Source: Jaapia argillacea MUCL 33604
Lineage: Eukaryota; Basidiomycota; Agaricomycetes; Jaapiales; Jaapiaceae
Direction: 5' to 3'
Assembly: GCA_000697665.1 (NCBI GenBank)
Contig: KL197710.1
Coordinates: 2,021,036-2,085,035 of the forward strand
Length of the DNA: 64,000 nt
Shown: in pieces, positions 11,193 through 22,802 of the stretch
Layout: each line of letters starts with the position of its first letter
How positions within the stretch are numbered: the stretch's first letter is position 1
The notes under the pieces: generated by a model
Database searches by the model: none
What the model was told of the DNA's origin: nothing
What the model saw: only the letters and a program-made list of their open reading frames with translations
Position numbers and translations under genes: made by a program

Positions 11193-14100
11193 TTAACCCC
11201 TCCCACTCCCAGCAGCACCCCGATCCGACCCAACCAACAACCCATCAAACAACCCCTGCGCCGAACTCTCATTCCTCAACTGAATCATATACACAATCCC
11301 CGTCCTCGCTCCCTTATCACTCAGCTCAACCGCAACTCCAGTCCTACCAACCCGCTCAACCCCATCGCAAAGCACGATCGTCGAAATCAAGGTGCTCTTG
11401 TTCTTATCATCGGCCTCCACGACCAATTGTTTGACATTGGTGGGCGATTCGAGGTAGAGCTTCAGTTTGGCTGAACCCAGCGACTTCCATTGCGCGTGTT
11501 GCTGTTTCAGGAACACTTTGCATTTCATTTGCGCAGTGATGGCGGACGTGACGGGTCCTTTGGGGAGCTGAGGGGCGGCTTCTTCGGTCGGAGAAGTCGG
11601 AGGAGTGATTTCGAGGGAAGAACGAGGGGCACTGGGAGTTCCCGCGAACGAGGCTATACGAGCGTTGTTGGCAGAAGGAAGGAGGGGGCGAGGCTGAGGA
11701 ATTTGTAGCGAGTTGGAAGAACCAAAGTTGCCTCCACCACCCAGGAAAGGGGGCATCGGAGGTGGCTGCATATGATGAGGACCACCCATATGAGGCATTG
11801 AAGGTACTTTTCGAAGCTGGCCTTGATTGCCTGGCGGGTAGTTAGGGTCGTTGGGCGCAGAAGGTGGACGTGGGGGAATTAGATGAGGTGGTGGGCCGTT
11901 ATGGGGTTGTTGTCCTGGAGGGTATTGTTGGTTCGGTGGAGGGAACGACTGCTGGCGAGGCGGATATGGTTGTTGACCAGGAGGGTACGGTTGACCAGGG
12001 GGGTAGGGTTGCTGAGCGGGTGGATAGGGTTGCTGACCGCCGGGTCCAGGACCTTGTGAAGGGTGTTGCATGTGCGGGGGAGGCATACCTCGACCTTGAC
12101 CCATCCCTCGATCATGCGCAGGGTGTGGAGGTAGGCCTTGAGGCCCTCCAGGTCCCATCCCAGGACCAGGACCGAAACCAGGGCCCTCATGAGGACCCCC
12201 TCTGCCGGGCCCTGGGCCAAGACTTCCACTTCGAGAGGGGGGTCCTGGAGGTCCGGGTGGGAATCCTTGCGGGTTTGTTTGAGACCTCTGAGGAGGAAAC
12301 ATCGGGCCGGAGGGAGGTTCCTGTCCACGACCGCCCTGCTGTATCTGCCCATTTGGCCCCAGGGACATATTTGCCATACCCTGGTTCATTCCATTGTCCG
12401 GTGTTGGCGGTCCTGTGGGTGGACCAGAGTATGGAGGGGACAACCGATGGTCTCGAGACGAAGGAGGGGAGGATAGGCGGATGGGAGGACTCATGCTACC
12501 GCTGGTACGCTGGTCCACGGGAGATATTGGTGAACTGGACGATGAATGGGGGAAACCTTGAGGGCCATGTGAGTTCGGCATGGGCGGCATGGGTGGGGGC
12601 GGCGTTTTCGATGGTGGAGCAACTACCATCCACACAATCAGGAGGGTTGCAGCTGGTGAAAGCATAATATAAACTGACGATTTGCAGCAAAATCTATGCA
12701 CTCTCTCATCTCCGCTATAAGCTTGTTCCGAGCATAGATGGACTCCGTGTGGAGCATCATATTCTCTTTCTTCAAAATCGTGACTTGAACAGCGATATCT
12801 GCACGAACTTGTCAGAGATATATTTCACAAGTAGTGGAACAACATACCTGAGCCCTCAACTTCCGACACCCGCAAGTGTTTGCCAGCAAGAGGGGGATAG
12901 CACAACCACATATCTGGCCCATCCGGTCCGCCAAGAGCTCGGTCTTCTGGAGACATCCTCTCGCAGATCAGGAAAAGATCAGTCAGAAGGAATATGTGAC
13001 CTTGGCCGTGAACGACTTCTACACCGGTGGCACGAGGAGTGAGGAACATGACGACATCGCCGCTGAAACGAAGTTCGCGGGTATAAGGAAGGGACGGAGG
13101 AGCCATCTGTAGCCGCACTTGCTACTCGGGAAGAACGACCCGCCACATAGTTCAGAAACGGAGTAAATCCGATATAAAGGAACATACCTTTGGCTTCATG
13201 GTGAAGATATCCAATGTCCGGTCAGTCGCCAGCCGTCGTTCCAAATCTGACACGGGGGTTGACATGGTAGACGTCGATGCCCTATCAACGGAAGTGGTAC
13301 CGGTATCGTGTGATGCACGTTGACTGCGCGACGGGTCAGAAAATGAAAGCGATGACGTTCAATATGCCTAACTCACCCACTGGATACACTACTCCCCCGC
13401 TGCGAGCTGCTCGAACTGCCCGGAGCCTGCCCATGGTCACTCACTTGCATATGTGCGGGACTACTCTGACCCCGCATGTCAATCACGACCTCATCCTCTG
13501 TCTCCATCGCTGGACTCAAAATCGGTGAAGGAGGTTTCGGCTCCACTGGAGGTGGTCGCAACCGTGATCTCTCGTCGATAGTCGCCAGTAGATGATCCAA
13601 CTTCTCTAAAGCAACAACTAAGAGCCGATAATCACTCCTTCCTGGTTGCGTACTCTTCAGTAGTCGACCATATAACTTCCGATAATATTTGAGGCGGGCT
13701 CTGGGCAGTAAGAAGAGTTGGTCAAGGGTCCATAGAGGAGGCTCGGCTGGATGAAGAGGGGAATTCTGGGGTAGTGGGGGTGGCGTGATGGCGGAGAAAC
13801 TTGCGAGCATAACAGGTAGTCGAGAATTTGAGTGGATGGGCTCCCAGCCGTCCATGTGGCCATAGTAAGTTGCGCAGTACGACGTATATGGACCTTCAAG
13901 ATCATCAATCTGCGCTGCGATGAGAACAAGACCGATCATAACAAGGGATCCGAACATACCCATCGCATCAACAGATCGCCCAATGCTTTAGGAGACGATG
14001 GTTGTGTGCCGATTTCTTTGAGTTTCTATGTCCAGCAGCCGTCAGAATGTGTGATGATATCATTGGTTGAGTGCTCACCGCCAGTAACGTCCGGTTAGCC

Positions 14101-14684
14101 TTGTAGACAGATTCTACACTTCTAAACATGTTATCCAATTCCAGAGGCGGAAGATTCGAACGCGACCACGCAGATGCAACTTTCTAAACAAAGAATGAGA
14201 TCAACGCCGAAATGAACCTAATGATCGTGGTGGACTGACTCGAATGATGCCAGTGAGTTGTTCCACATAAACCTTTTCTGTGTCGATTAGATCGACGAGC
14301 GGGTTGGCCTTCTTGGGCCTGCCATCGGGAGATGGAGATGGAGGAGCCGAAGATCCCGTTGGGCTGACGGGGGTCATTGGGAAATTACCATGCCCTTCAG
14401 AGGTTGGAGTGAGCATGGAGGGCAAAAGGCTTGGCAAAGCGATGAGACAACCGACCTGGGTCCAGCGACCCCGGCGACACGTTTGTTGCAATGCGTGGAG
14501 GAAGATGTGGACTTGGCTGCCCATAGTGACGTCCGGGGTCATCGTGGATTATCTTGGGAGGTGGCGGAGGCTGGGCGTAGTAGTGACCGTCGTCTGGTGG
14601 TGGTAGAGGAGGTAGTTTCTCATCCCCAGCTGGCGGTGGGAGAGGCTTGAAGCTGTTGACATCCAGTGCAGTCGCTCCGTTCAT
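11193..14684 (-). CDS. Rho guanine nucleotide exchange factor (DH-PH) with Pro/Gly-rich linker
   Basis: Predicted activator of Rho-family GTPases at sites of polarised growth. The start at 14684 opens a proline-rich leader (PPPPPKIIHDD). After the first intron comes a DH-type domain beginning NPLVDLIDTEKVYVEQ, with the later helix LLPRARLKYYRKLYGRLLK. A PH-like module follows (FSGDVVMFLTPRATG, IFLLTDLFLICER, and VTILKKENMMLHTES in the next exon). A long disordered linker has tandem QQPYPPGQ-like units (about 11930-12050). It ends in a C-terminal domain of about 110 residues containing KVFLKQQHAQWKSLG, NVKQLVVEADDKNK and TGIVYMIQLRNE. I remember that domain as the conserved tail of fungal RhoGEFs; its fold looks PH/Ran-binding-like. 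Several introns of 50-60 bases interrupt the DH and PH parts. The exact GTPase partner is unknown. Rac1 lies 20 kb away. Confidence 0.8.
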
Positions 14685-14856
14685 AGGCAAATGTAGTAAT
14701 TATGCGGTGCAAAAAGCCAGCAAGAAGAGAGCCGAAAGTTAGGAAGGAGAACTGGACATGGAAGACAGCTACAGCTAATGTCACCCGAGTTTTCCATGAG
14801 CCCGACCGCACGTGCGCTTTTACCTCAAATATTGCCTCCGCTTAACGACGTTGGCC

Positions 14857-15806
14857 ATGCCATCCTCCCCAACTCACTGGCTGGAGGAAACGTTCACGAC
14901 CAAGCGGCAAGTCGAGGAACTACTTCGTCCCGAGCTCGAGAATGGTACCCTCCATCCCCGCGATTATGAGCTTTCAGCCGCTTTCCTGCCAGGCTACCAT
15001 CGTTATTACCCGGTTCGTCTCCGAAACTGTTTAGGATGGTAATAAACAACTCATTGTCCTTTGGCTTCAGTTCTTGTATGCGGGTGCGATGGCCCCAATC
15101 CCTTACGCCAGGTCTTTTATCAGACCTCCAAAATCGCCCCGCTCATTCGCCATCTGGACCACTTTTTTTAGTCTTGGCGGATTCATGACCGGTCAAGCTA
15201 AGCGCTTCGGCGCTCACGTGGATTTCAGACGGTCATTACAGGATCCCCAAGGGTTCGCGCAGGCGATGGAGAATGTGAACGTGAAATTGGGTGGTCTCAA
15301 TCCCGTGGGCTTCAATATGCGTCAGAGCGACCCCATCTGGGGACGGCGTTCGGGTGGGAAACAGGCCCAGGCCGACGATACGACACCACAAACCGAAGGA
15401 GATTGGGTAGTCAAATCGATGGATGACACGAACCCGACTCCACCCTCTGCTAAGCAGCCTCGTACGTTTCCGCGTATCCGTGTTCTGTCAGACTGACCAC
15501 GACTAATGTCTCTTCGACACTTTAGAAGCAGCCCCTCCAGATAAAGACACGTCCACTCGTTGGGGTCAAATTCGCTCCGCTGCGAATACCGCCCCACCGT
15601 CTTCCTGGGAAGCTATACGCCAAACAAACGCCAAAGCCCAGATGCAATCTATGAAACCTTCATCGGATCGAGCAGCTGCTCCGACAGCTGCGGGAGACGA
15701 CGGTGCCCCCGTCGATGACCGTGCAGGCGAGCAAGCTCGCTTTGATGCATTGTTGGAGGCAGAAAGGAAGATGGCAAGTGGGAGCGGGGGCGGGGCTTGG
15801 ACTTAA
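14857..15806 (+). CDS. Conserved small membrane-associated protein, possibly OCIA-like
   Basis: Three exons (introns near 15010-15070 and 15463-15525) give a protein of about 275 residues. The first 50 residues form an amphipathic region ending in FLPGYHRYYP. The next exon holds a hydrophobic segment, SFAIWTTFFSLGGFMTGQ, with glycines of the kind seen in the OCIA-domain family of mitochondrial proteins, followed by a basic turn (AKRFG). The C-terminal half is polar, with Trp-containing short motifs (DPIWGRR, TRWGQIR, SSWEAIRQ). I do not recognise a firm family, so the OCIA link is only a suggestion. The ATG at 14857 is 172 bases from the divergent RhoGEF start, so the two probably share a promoter region. 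Confidence 0.6.
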
Positions 15807-16020
15807 TCGTATATGTTCTTCACACACTTCTCATCACTGTACCTTAACTCGAGGCATTGTATTATAGTCAATTTCGATTCATGACAACAAAGAACCGAAT
15901 TATGTCGACCCAAACGAATACAGCACGAGCTCATAAAGGGCACCTGCCCGGAATGTACTAGTAATACAGACAAATATAAAATATACCAAATCGATACAAT
16001 AGAGAGGGATGAAAACGACA

Positions 16021-18917
16021 CTACATATATGGTGGTGGCATGGGGGCAGGCCCTTGTGGGGGCGAGGTATGGGCGCTTCTCGAAGACCATCCGGACGAGT
16101 GAGAGATACCCGATTGTGAATGTCCGTTCGATGACCCCGGAGGGGAGACATCCTCAAAGTTGGTCGAGGGCAAAGGCGCACCGAGGCTGGTCGTATTGTT
16201 GGACCCAGCGCTTCCATTCTTTGGGAAGACACCCGCGTGGGAGAATGGGTAGAGGGGGAGCCCCACCTCCAAGGGGCGACGTTGAGTTGTCATTCGCACA
16301 ATCTCGGTCATAAGACCCTGAAGGAGCTTTTCTTGTCGTGCTACCAGGTGTAGAATCTAAGCGGGTGGTAAATTATAGGAGGACGAAAGAAACTCACTGC
16401 CAATTGGAGACCGAGCGCCATACTCCAACATAGCAAACCTAAAATGGACGCAATGAGAGACAAGCCTAGCTGGCAAGCGAGGGCACTGACCGTAGGACGT
16501 TGATCTCACCCCAGACGTGCGCTTCCCCTTCCGTGTCACCGATTTCGATAAAGTATTTACACAGTTGGACCTGGATCACCGCCGCAAGATACCAGCATAT
16601 CTAAGGGATAGGAATAAGCAGATGCATCATAGCGCAATATATTACACTCACCGTCACAAATGGATGCAACCTAGTGAGATCAAGAGATGTGGAAGAGAGC
16701 AAGTAGGACGCTTCAATAATTGCACGGGCAGAGTTCATGCATCGGCTAGTCGATATCCACGTAGGTCTTGAGAAGTCAAGATAAGGATTATGCAACGTGA
16801 TGGTAGCCCTGTAACCCAAAGAATGATCAGGTGAATTATTCCAGAGATTGTAAGGCGTCGTACGCACGCATGAGGGATTATGTGGACCAGATACAGATCC
16901 GTGTCAAGTCCTCCGGCGTGGTTGTTGTGCATGTCAAATACATTCTTAAAGTTGCTCGGGAGGCTCTCCAAAAAATCAACGCAAACCAGCGAATCCAATG
17001 CCTCGAAATCGGGGAGGTGGAATGGATCTTGATTTTTGCTGGGCGGAGCGGGTGCGCGTAGGTTACTCCGAACATTATAATCAGTCACCTTGCCGAACAA
17101 CATGACGGCCTTGATAAGCAAGAGGAAGGAGTCTGTGTATTGTGGTGGGTGAGTCGTGAAAACACCTGGTGAACATAAATCTTGGGGGTTATTGGGAACC
17201 AGGTGCTGAGGATTAGATGCATGGTGAGATAAGAATTAAGCGTGAGGGCTTGATATGATTACCTCGGATTCGAAGTCTATGCGTCGAAGAGGCAGCTCGG
17301 TACCGATATCCCTTTCATCTATGCCGTGCACCCAGCCGCCGACAGATGCAATACGATCAAAAACGATGGTCATCCACCAAGTTCGGCGCCTTGATTCCAG
17401 GTCCTTCAAATCTCTGGGAGGAGCGAGATACGCGCCTGGTGAACTGTTACCGTGGGTAGTGAACGTGCCGGGGTAATTCAGCCGAAGAGGGATGGCGACC
17501 CTCGTCTGAAAACCAGCAAAGATCCAAACCTCGACCCATCTCCCCTCTTGGTAGAAGTACCAGGACAGCAAAAGGCATGCTTGCATGACAGCGAAGATAT
17601 CCTCGCCACTCGCCATCGTCTTGTCTATGTATTGGCGAGTTTTACCGGCATGAAATTCGGCAAAAGCATCACGCCTTGAACCATCTGACAGAGTGGTGAC
17701 GGTCTGAGAGGACCATCGCGACGCTGAGGCACACTTGAAAGGCATGGGATCAACGTCGGCGTAAATAGGGGAAATGAATACTTACAATGGCATGCAGGAT
17801 AGCGGAGTGAGGAAATCCAGGATCGTGGGGATGGAGCTGTAGAGAGGCCATGAAAGATGGCTGGTGCAGTGTTCGAGATCCACAAGGATCGCATTTGAAA
17901 AAATTATCAACACTACCAACAGGGGATCAGGAAGGCATACGGCATAAGGATGATGAGATCAGTTACTAGTGGTGGAGCACTGCAGGATCCGGCAAATCCG
18001 GATTCCAGCCCGAGTGAATGAGCTCCCTGAGAGAACCGGAACTTCCTGAGCTCGACCGATTGGGGAGTCCGTTCAACTCAGGGCTTCCGCTCTCGCTTCG
18101 CAGGTGATTTTCCGTAGGAACATTGAGTAAGGCATTGATGCCATCTTGTGAGGTCTGTGCCAATCCAGACCCGGGCGAAATCGATGTTGAGCTCAGCGCT
18201 GGAGAGTGACTGGGAGGAGAGAGTTGAGAGTGGGACCGCGAATGTCCATTTCGGGGTGAGTGACTTGGAGTTCCTGTACGGGACGTGTCGCTGAGGTTGT
18301 CGTGGAGGCCCTTGTCGTTCAATTTTCGCTTCAGTTTCGCTCAAAATTGAACAACACGTGAGCTTGAAAAAAACCGAGGATACAAAAAATTCTTACATAT
18401 CTGCTCCTCCAACAGCTTTATCTTGTCTGCAGGGTCAATGTTGGGGGCCAATGGAAGGCCCTCAACGGGATCGTAGCTACAGAGAGGCTCCGTAGGATGG
18501 CTGTATTGATTTCATGTGGCGTCAAGGGCTGGACAGACAACATCCAGGATAACAAAGCTCACACGTAGCCTGGAGGAGCTGGCACGCTGATTTGGGCTTG
18601 CCATTGCCTACCGATATTCCTCAGTCTCCTGTCCAGCTGGAAATCTGGCGAGCCCACTCACTTTACACATGTTGCGCAATGTGGTCGTGCGGCGTCGCAT
18701 TTCTAGGGTGTCGAGATTGGAGGAGAGGTAGGCTCATGAGAGGAAAAGAACTCACCAGCTTCCGCTTGCGACAAGAAAGGCATGCCTATCATAGAAGAGC
18801 ACCAAAGAAGACTTGGAAGTTAGATAGGCTCGGGTTGCAAGGTCAAGCATCTGTCACCTGATTACGGCGCAATGCTGGCCGACTAGAGCTAGTCCCAGTA
18901 CTTGGTGCTTTGGGCAT
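16021..18917 (-). CDS. Zn2Cys6 transcription factor with fungal-specific domain (copy 1)
   Basis: Predicted nuclear DNA-binding regulator. The start at 18917 encodes MPKAPSTGTSSSRPALRRNQ; the next exons give ACLSCRKRKL, then KCDAARPHCATC and, further on, PLCSYDPVEG, which supplies all six zinc-binding cysteines (C-X2-C-X6-C-X6-C-X2-C...C). A short helix DKIKLLEEQI follows, then a Ser/Pro-rich linker and the fungal_trans domain (VDNFFKCDPCGSRTLHQPSF, SAILHAICASASRW, SRRRTWWMTIVFDRIASVGG). The C-terminus is Ser/Pro-rich and ends PPPYM. At least eight introns are needed. Intron positions and motif order match the second copy at 26.5-29.6 kb, so the two are paralogues. Target genes are unknown. 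Confidence 0.85.
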
Positions 18918-20136
18918 GTCTCCGGCTACGATGGATGGAAAATGAAAGAGAAGTTGTCGTTGAACGAACGCAGAACTCGGACGATTTTGTTGGGTGCCCT
19001 GTGCTTCTCACAGGCTTCTATGATATGAAGTTAGAAACAAACGCCCTACATAGCCACGTGCTGCGTGCAGGATTACACCAGATCGGAATCTGGAGGTCCA
19101 CCTCCGATTTCATTTGGACGTCATATACATCCCGCACTGCCACGGCACATGGAACATCGTGTCTCCCCGCCATAGGGCAATACTAGAATTTACTCCATCT
19201 CCATGCAGCGCAATGGCGGCGAAACTTCGCCCAACCATGAGGAGGGAGGCCTCTGAATTGTGATCATCGTTCTCGTTCTTTTACCAAAGCAATCCGAATG
19301 ATCAGAGGCTGTACGTATATGCCGACTCGAAGAGACCGAGAGTTCAATACGTTCAATGACCGTCAAGGCCGTTCGAAGAGACCACTGTTCACTTGTAGCT
19401 GTCTCACAAGTGAGTTTGATGACGGTTACAATTGGCATCCGGCACAATAACGCAGACTACTCAATCCAGCTGCGGTGAACAAAATCACTGGATCGTAAGC
19501 GGAAAATCTCACTCCTACCTGGCAGCGTGAGGAGATCATCATCTATAATATACGGTCGTAAGTGTCGGATTTCTTCCAGGTCAAGGAACCTCAAGGAGCA
19601 TGTCATCCTCCGACGAGATCGCTGCTGGTGGTTCAGTGCATCGGGGCAGATCGTAGATGAGAGATAAAGGGTGTGAAGATTCACGATCACATCAAATTCG
19701 GGGAGGGACGCAGAACTGAAATCAAATTTGATACTCCTCCATCTTTGAGAGATGTAGCGAGCCAACAAAGACATTACTCGGCGTCCATATCGGCTGCTTG
19801 TCGCGTCGGGTTCGTATCAGTCTTCAAAACGGGGAAGCTCCAACGAACCTGAGAAGACGGGCCCAACTTGAACGGTACCAAGCGATGAGATAGTCGGCGC
19901 CGTTGCCAGGGTGTACGTGGGTCTGACGAGGTAATCGAGAAACGAGGTGAGTCATTGGAAAATAATCTATAATGCAGACAGAGATAGAGAGATATGCGCC
20001 AAAAATACAGTTGCGAGCCATCGTAATTCGTGGCGATATATGTGAGGGAAGGTCTACTCTAGTATTTCAGGGTGTGTATTAAGCCCTGCCGTCATAACTT
20101 ATCAGCGGTCGCTACACAAGCAAAGAAAGGGAGAAC
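18918..20136. other. Gap upstream of Zn2Cys6 copy 1, mostly without a clear gene
   Basis: About 1.2 kb between the start of the first Zn2Cys6 gene and the stop of the YjbQ gene. The first few hundred bases should hold the regulator's promoter. The minus strand at 19190-20021 has several open frames that could be pieces of an F-box-like gene, described separately. No RNA gene is visible. Confidence 0.35.
19190..20021 (-). pseudogene. Possible decayed or unspliced F-box-like gene
   Basis: The minus strand carries a frame (19457-19774) with ARYISQRWRSIKFDFSSASL and LHTLYLSSTICPD. This resembles the linker and leucine-rich strands that follow the F-box in the very large Agaricomycete F-box families. 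Flanking frames of about 60-85 residues lie up- and downstream. I could not find an N-terminal F-box or a splice pattern that yields one protein, so it is either a broken copy or a gene I cannot splice by eye. Confidence 0.2.
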
Positions 20137-20955
20137 TCACAGAATAGTCGCCACAAGTTTTCTAGAATAGGGAGGAATTCTAAATTCGCACAAGTATATC
20201 CCTGGGAGAGGGATATTAGACGTTGACTATGATAGATGGAAGCAGAGTGAACGTACCCTGCCATGTGCCGAGGTTGAGCCGTCCGTCCGTGATGGGAATC
20301 GATACAGTTGAACCAACGAGTGAAGCCTTCGTGTGTGAAACCCTATACAGTGCAACCGGTCAGCAGTGTTATGTGGTAGATGGCATTGAAATTGCTCTTA
20401 CGAATCACTACGAATGGGAAATCCAAAGTCAGCAAGTATGAGCATACTGAACTTCGTTGATTTGCTTACTCAGGTCCCTCGTCCGTGTGGATCCAGCGAA
20501 GATCCTCCGGAACAACGTGATCCAGCGCCATGGTCATGTCTAGATCTCAAGGTTGAGTAGATATTCCAACTAAGTGAAAGGGCAATATATACCTTTGCGG
20601 ACATCTGCACCCAGCGGTTAGATTCGAGTGTGCGTGTGGGGGAATGGGGCTGATGATATATGTACGCACCAGGATCAAAGTTCTCGTTGAGAGTAATAGC
20701 TGCCGAGGTGTGTGTACTGTGCCACCAAGTGAGTTGGAGATGTCAAGCGAAGACGGTGGTTAGCGTACATGAAAAGGAATAGCATTCCGGCCTAATAGAT
20801 GGGGAGGATATTGAGCTTCGACTTGACTTAGGGGATAAACACGAACGAACCTTGACGGGAGATAATCCTGCTTGTATGTGCATCAGGACTTCATCGGTGA
20901 TCAAGTGGCATCCTTTGCCACGTTTGCCTAGTTGAAAGCTCTTCTGCCAGACCAT
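20137..20955 (-). CDS. YjbQ/UPF0047 family protein
   Basis: Short protein of about 145 residues, full length for the family. Bacterial YjbQ members have been reported to have secondary thiamine-phosphate synthase activity; the fungal role is unknown. The start at 20955 gives MVWQKSFQLGKRGKGCHL and ITDEV, then LFLFI-THTSAAITLNENFDPD, ALDHVVPEDLRWIHTDEGPDD, ASLVGSTVSIPITDGRLNLG, TWQG-IYLCEF and a YSRKLVATIL end. These match the conserved HTSA, NE, EGPDD, PI..GRL and GTWQG boxes. Seven short introns (about 50-62 bases) cut this small gene. One exon (20402-20407) is just 6 bases and supplies part of EGPDD. The final exon reads past the GTWQG box only in the frame given here. Confidence 0.88.
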
Positions 20956-21213
20956 AGTTGTAATGAGAGAGAAAAGAGTACTTGGAGAGTGAAGAGGTTG
21001 TGTGAAGTCATCCCCGACCGTGGAGGCTCCATCTTATCCTTGGACGCTGTGGTGTACGTAATCCATCCAGGCTTCAGTTCTCCATGGCCACAGGCTCAAA
21101 GATTCACGGACTCAGTCGGAATAAAGAGGGATGTATTTTCAAGGATCGTGGATCATCGTATACACATCAGTGAAGGACAAATCCGTAGATAGGTGTACAG
21201 GATCACTCTCGTC

Positions 21214-22308
21214 TCAATCCTCTCCGAACCTCCTTCCTGCTCGCTCAACCCCTCCCCGATTTCCGGGTACATTCCGATTTCGACAGTGGTTGGCGTAGTG
21301 TCCCTTCTCTCCGCACTATGCAACACATGTCAATTCACAGAAGGAAAGACAGGGAGGAAAACACTCACTTTGAAGCAAAGGACTTCGTCGAGATTCCGAC
21401 GCGGGGCTCCAGGCGGGCCGCCCCCGGCGCTGCCCGAACCTCCACCATATCCACGATCGAAATCTGCGTAACGCCCATAGCCAGGCGGGGGAGGACCTAG
21501 ATCTCGGGATGAAGGTGGGGAAGGTGGGTGGTACGCTTCGGGAGGTGGGAGCCCTGGTTTGGGACTCCGGGACAAAAGAATGTGTTAGCAACCAACAAGA
21601 TGGAGGTCAACGAGCGAAACACTCACTGGCCTCGCGGACACTCTGGACCTAGCGGACAGAAACCTGTCAGATAGTTTTGGCAGGCGACGCGTCGAACGTG
21701 CTTTCGTGGACATGTTGGCCCTGCAACGGTTATCGTAAGTTCAAAGATCCTATCAGTATCCTCGGGGAGAGACTCACCAAGTTTGCAAAATCCCCGTTTG
21801 TAATCGGGACACTCGACACGGCGCTCCTTGGGGTGGGCGTAGAGACACTCATCACCTGCTGAACAGTAGCCATACTTTGCGAACCACCAACATTCTGGCA
21901 TACGCCTCAGATTGTACTCATGCAAGAATTCACATGCATCTCCTTTCTTACAAAGACCGCGAAGCCAATGTTTGCAAACCGTTGCCAAACGTTCCCGCTC
22001 CCGGGGATGGGTGGGTAATTGCTTAGGAGGCTGAAAATTGAGTGGTGATGGGTTCGTATGTCGAAGCGGACAGTGAAGAGGACCCAGTGGGCATCCAGTT
22101 GGAGTGAGAGAAAGTCGACATATTTGATCGTCTGTCGAAAAAATTGGTGGTTACCTCGATGAAAATCTAAATAGTACGTACCCTTGTCCAACTTGATGCC
22201 TAGCTCATTTTTGACATAGCTTTCTTCGATGAAATTATTCTGATGGAACTGAGGGTGTATGATATCTTTCAGATGTTGCGAAGGTCGGGCCACAGAGTTG
22301 CTCCCCAT
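21214..22308 (-). CDS. YTH1: mRNA 3'-end processing factor Yth1/CPSF30
   Basis: Predicted subunit of the cleavage and polyadenylation factor, which binds the poly(A) signal region of pre-mRNA. The start at 22308 leads into HPQFHQNNFIEESYVKNELG, the usual N-terminal stretch. Five CCCH fingers follow: CPLGPLHCPLRH, CKHWLRGLCKKGDACEFLH, CWWFAKYGYCSAGDECLYAH, CPDYKRGFCKLGPTCPRKH and CQNYLTGFCPLGPECPRGH. After a Pro/Gly-rich linker the last exon adds a CCHC zinc knuckle (CFKCGEKGHYANHC), as in animal CPSF4. Introns fall after the N-terminal segment, inside finger 4, at the end of finger 5 and within the knuckle. The gene is divergent from the P450 gene. Confidence 0.93.
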
Positions 22309-22802
22309 CGTTGGCAACGACGAGCAAGGCTCGCGGGAAGCGGAAACTAGATTGTTCGGGTGCAAGGAGACGCAGCTGACACAGCGGGCACAGCGAAGCG
22401 AAGGGGAAGCGAGGGAGGTTGCTGAGTCACACGGCAATCACGGCAAGGCACCCACGGAACCAAATCAAAAGCTTATTGATTCCTGATTGGGACTACGATC
22501 GCCACCCCCGTTGTCAAACTTTGCTCTTGTGCCTGTTATCCGGCTTTCAGCTGATCCTGCTTTCCTACACCAAACCGCACTCGGAAGCTGATAGGGTCTG
22601 CATGAGATCGCGGAGACCGAATACTGTTGTTACGCGCCGGCAGAGGGAAAAACCTAGCGTAACTTCAGTTGACACCAGCTTAAGCGTGGCACCAAAATGG
22701 GTTACACCCAGGATCGGGGGAGGGACCAAATAACGGCGTTCTCAGCTTTGACTTGGGCTTGAGCCGCTTGATGAGCTGGGCCCCTTGTCTCTGTTCCCCA
22801 TC
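22309..22802. promoter_or_regulatory. Divergent promoter region, Yth1 / P450
   Basis: 494 bases between two divergent starts. It must carry both promoters. I see no conserved box I can name with confidence and no open frame that looks real. Confidence 0.4.

Noticed and set aside
11864-12667. Plus-strand ORF of 267 codons
   Set aside because: It is the antisense of the Pro/Gly-rich repeat region of the RhoGEF. Low-complexity coding DNA often leaves open antisense frames, and this one shows no motif.
19800-19825. A tRNA-like T-loop (ggttcgtatc)
   Set aside because: No acceptor stem, D arm or anticodon arm can be placed around it.
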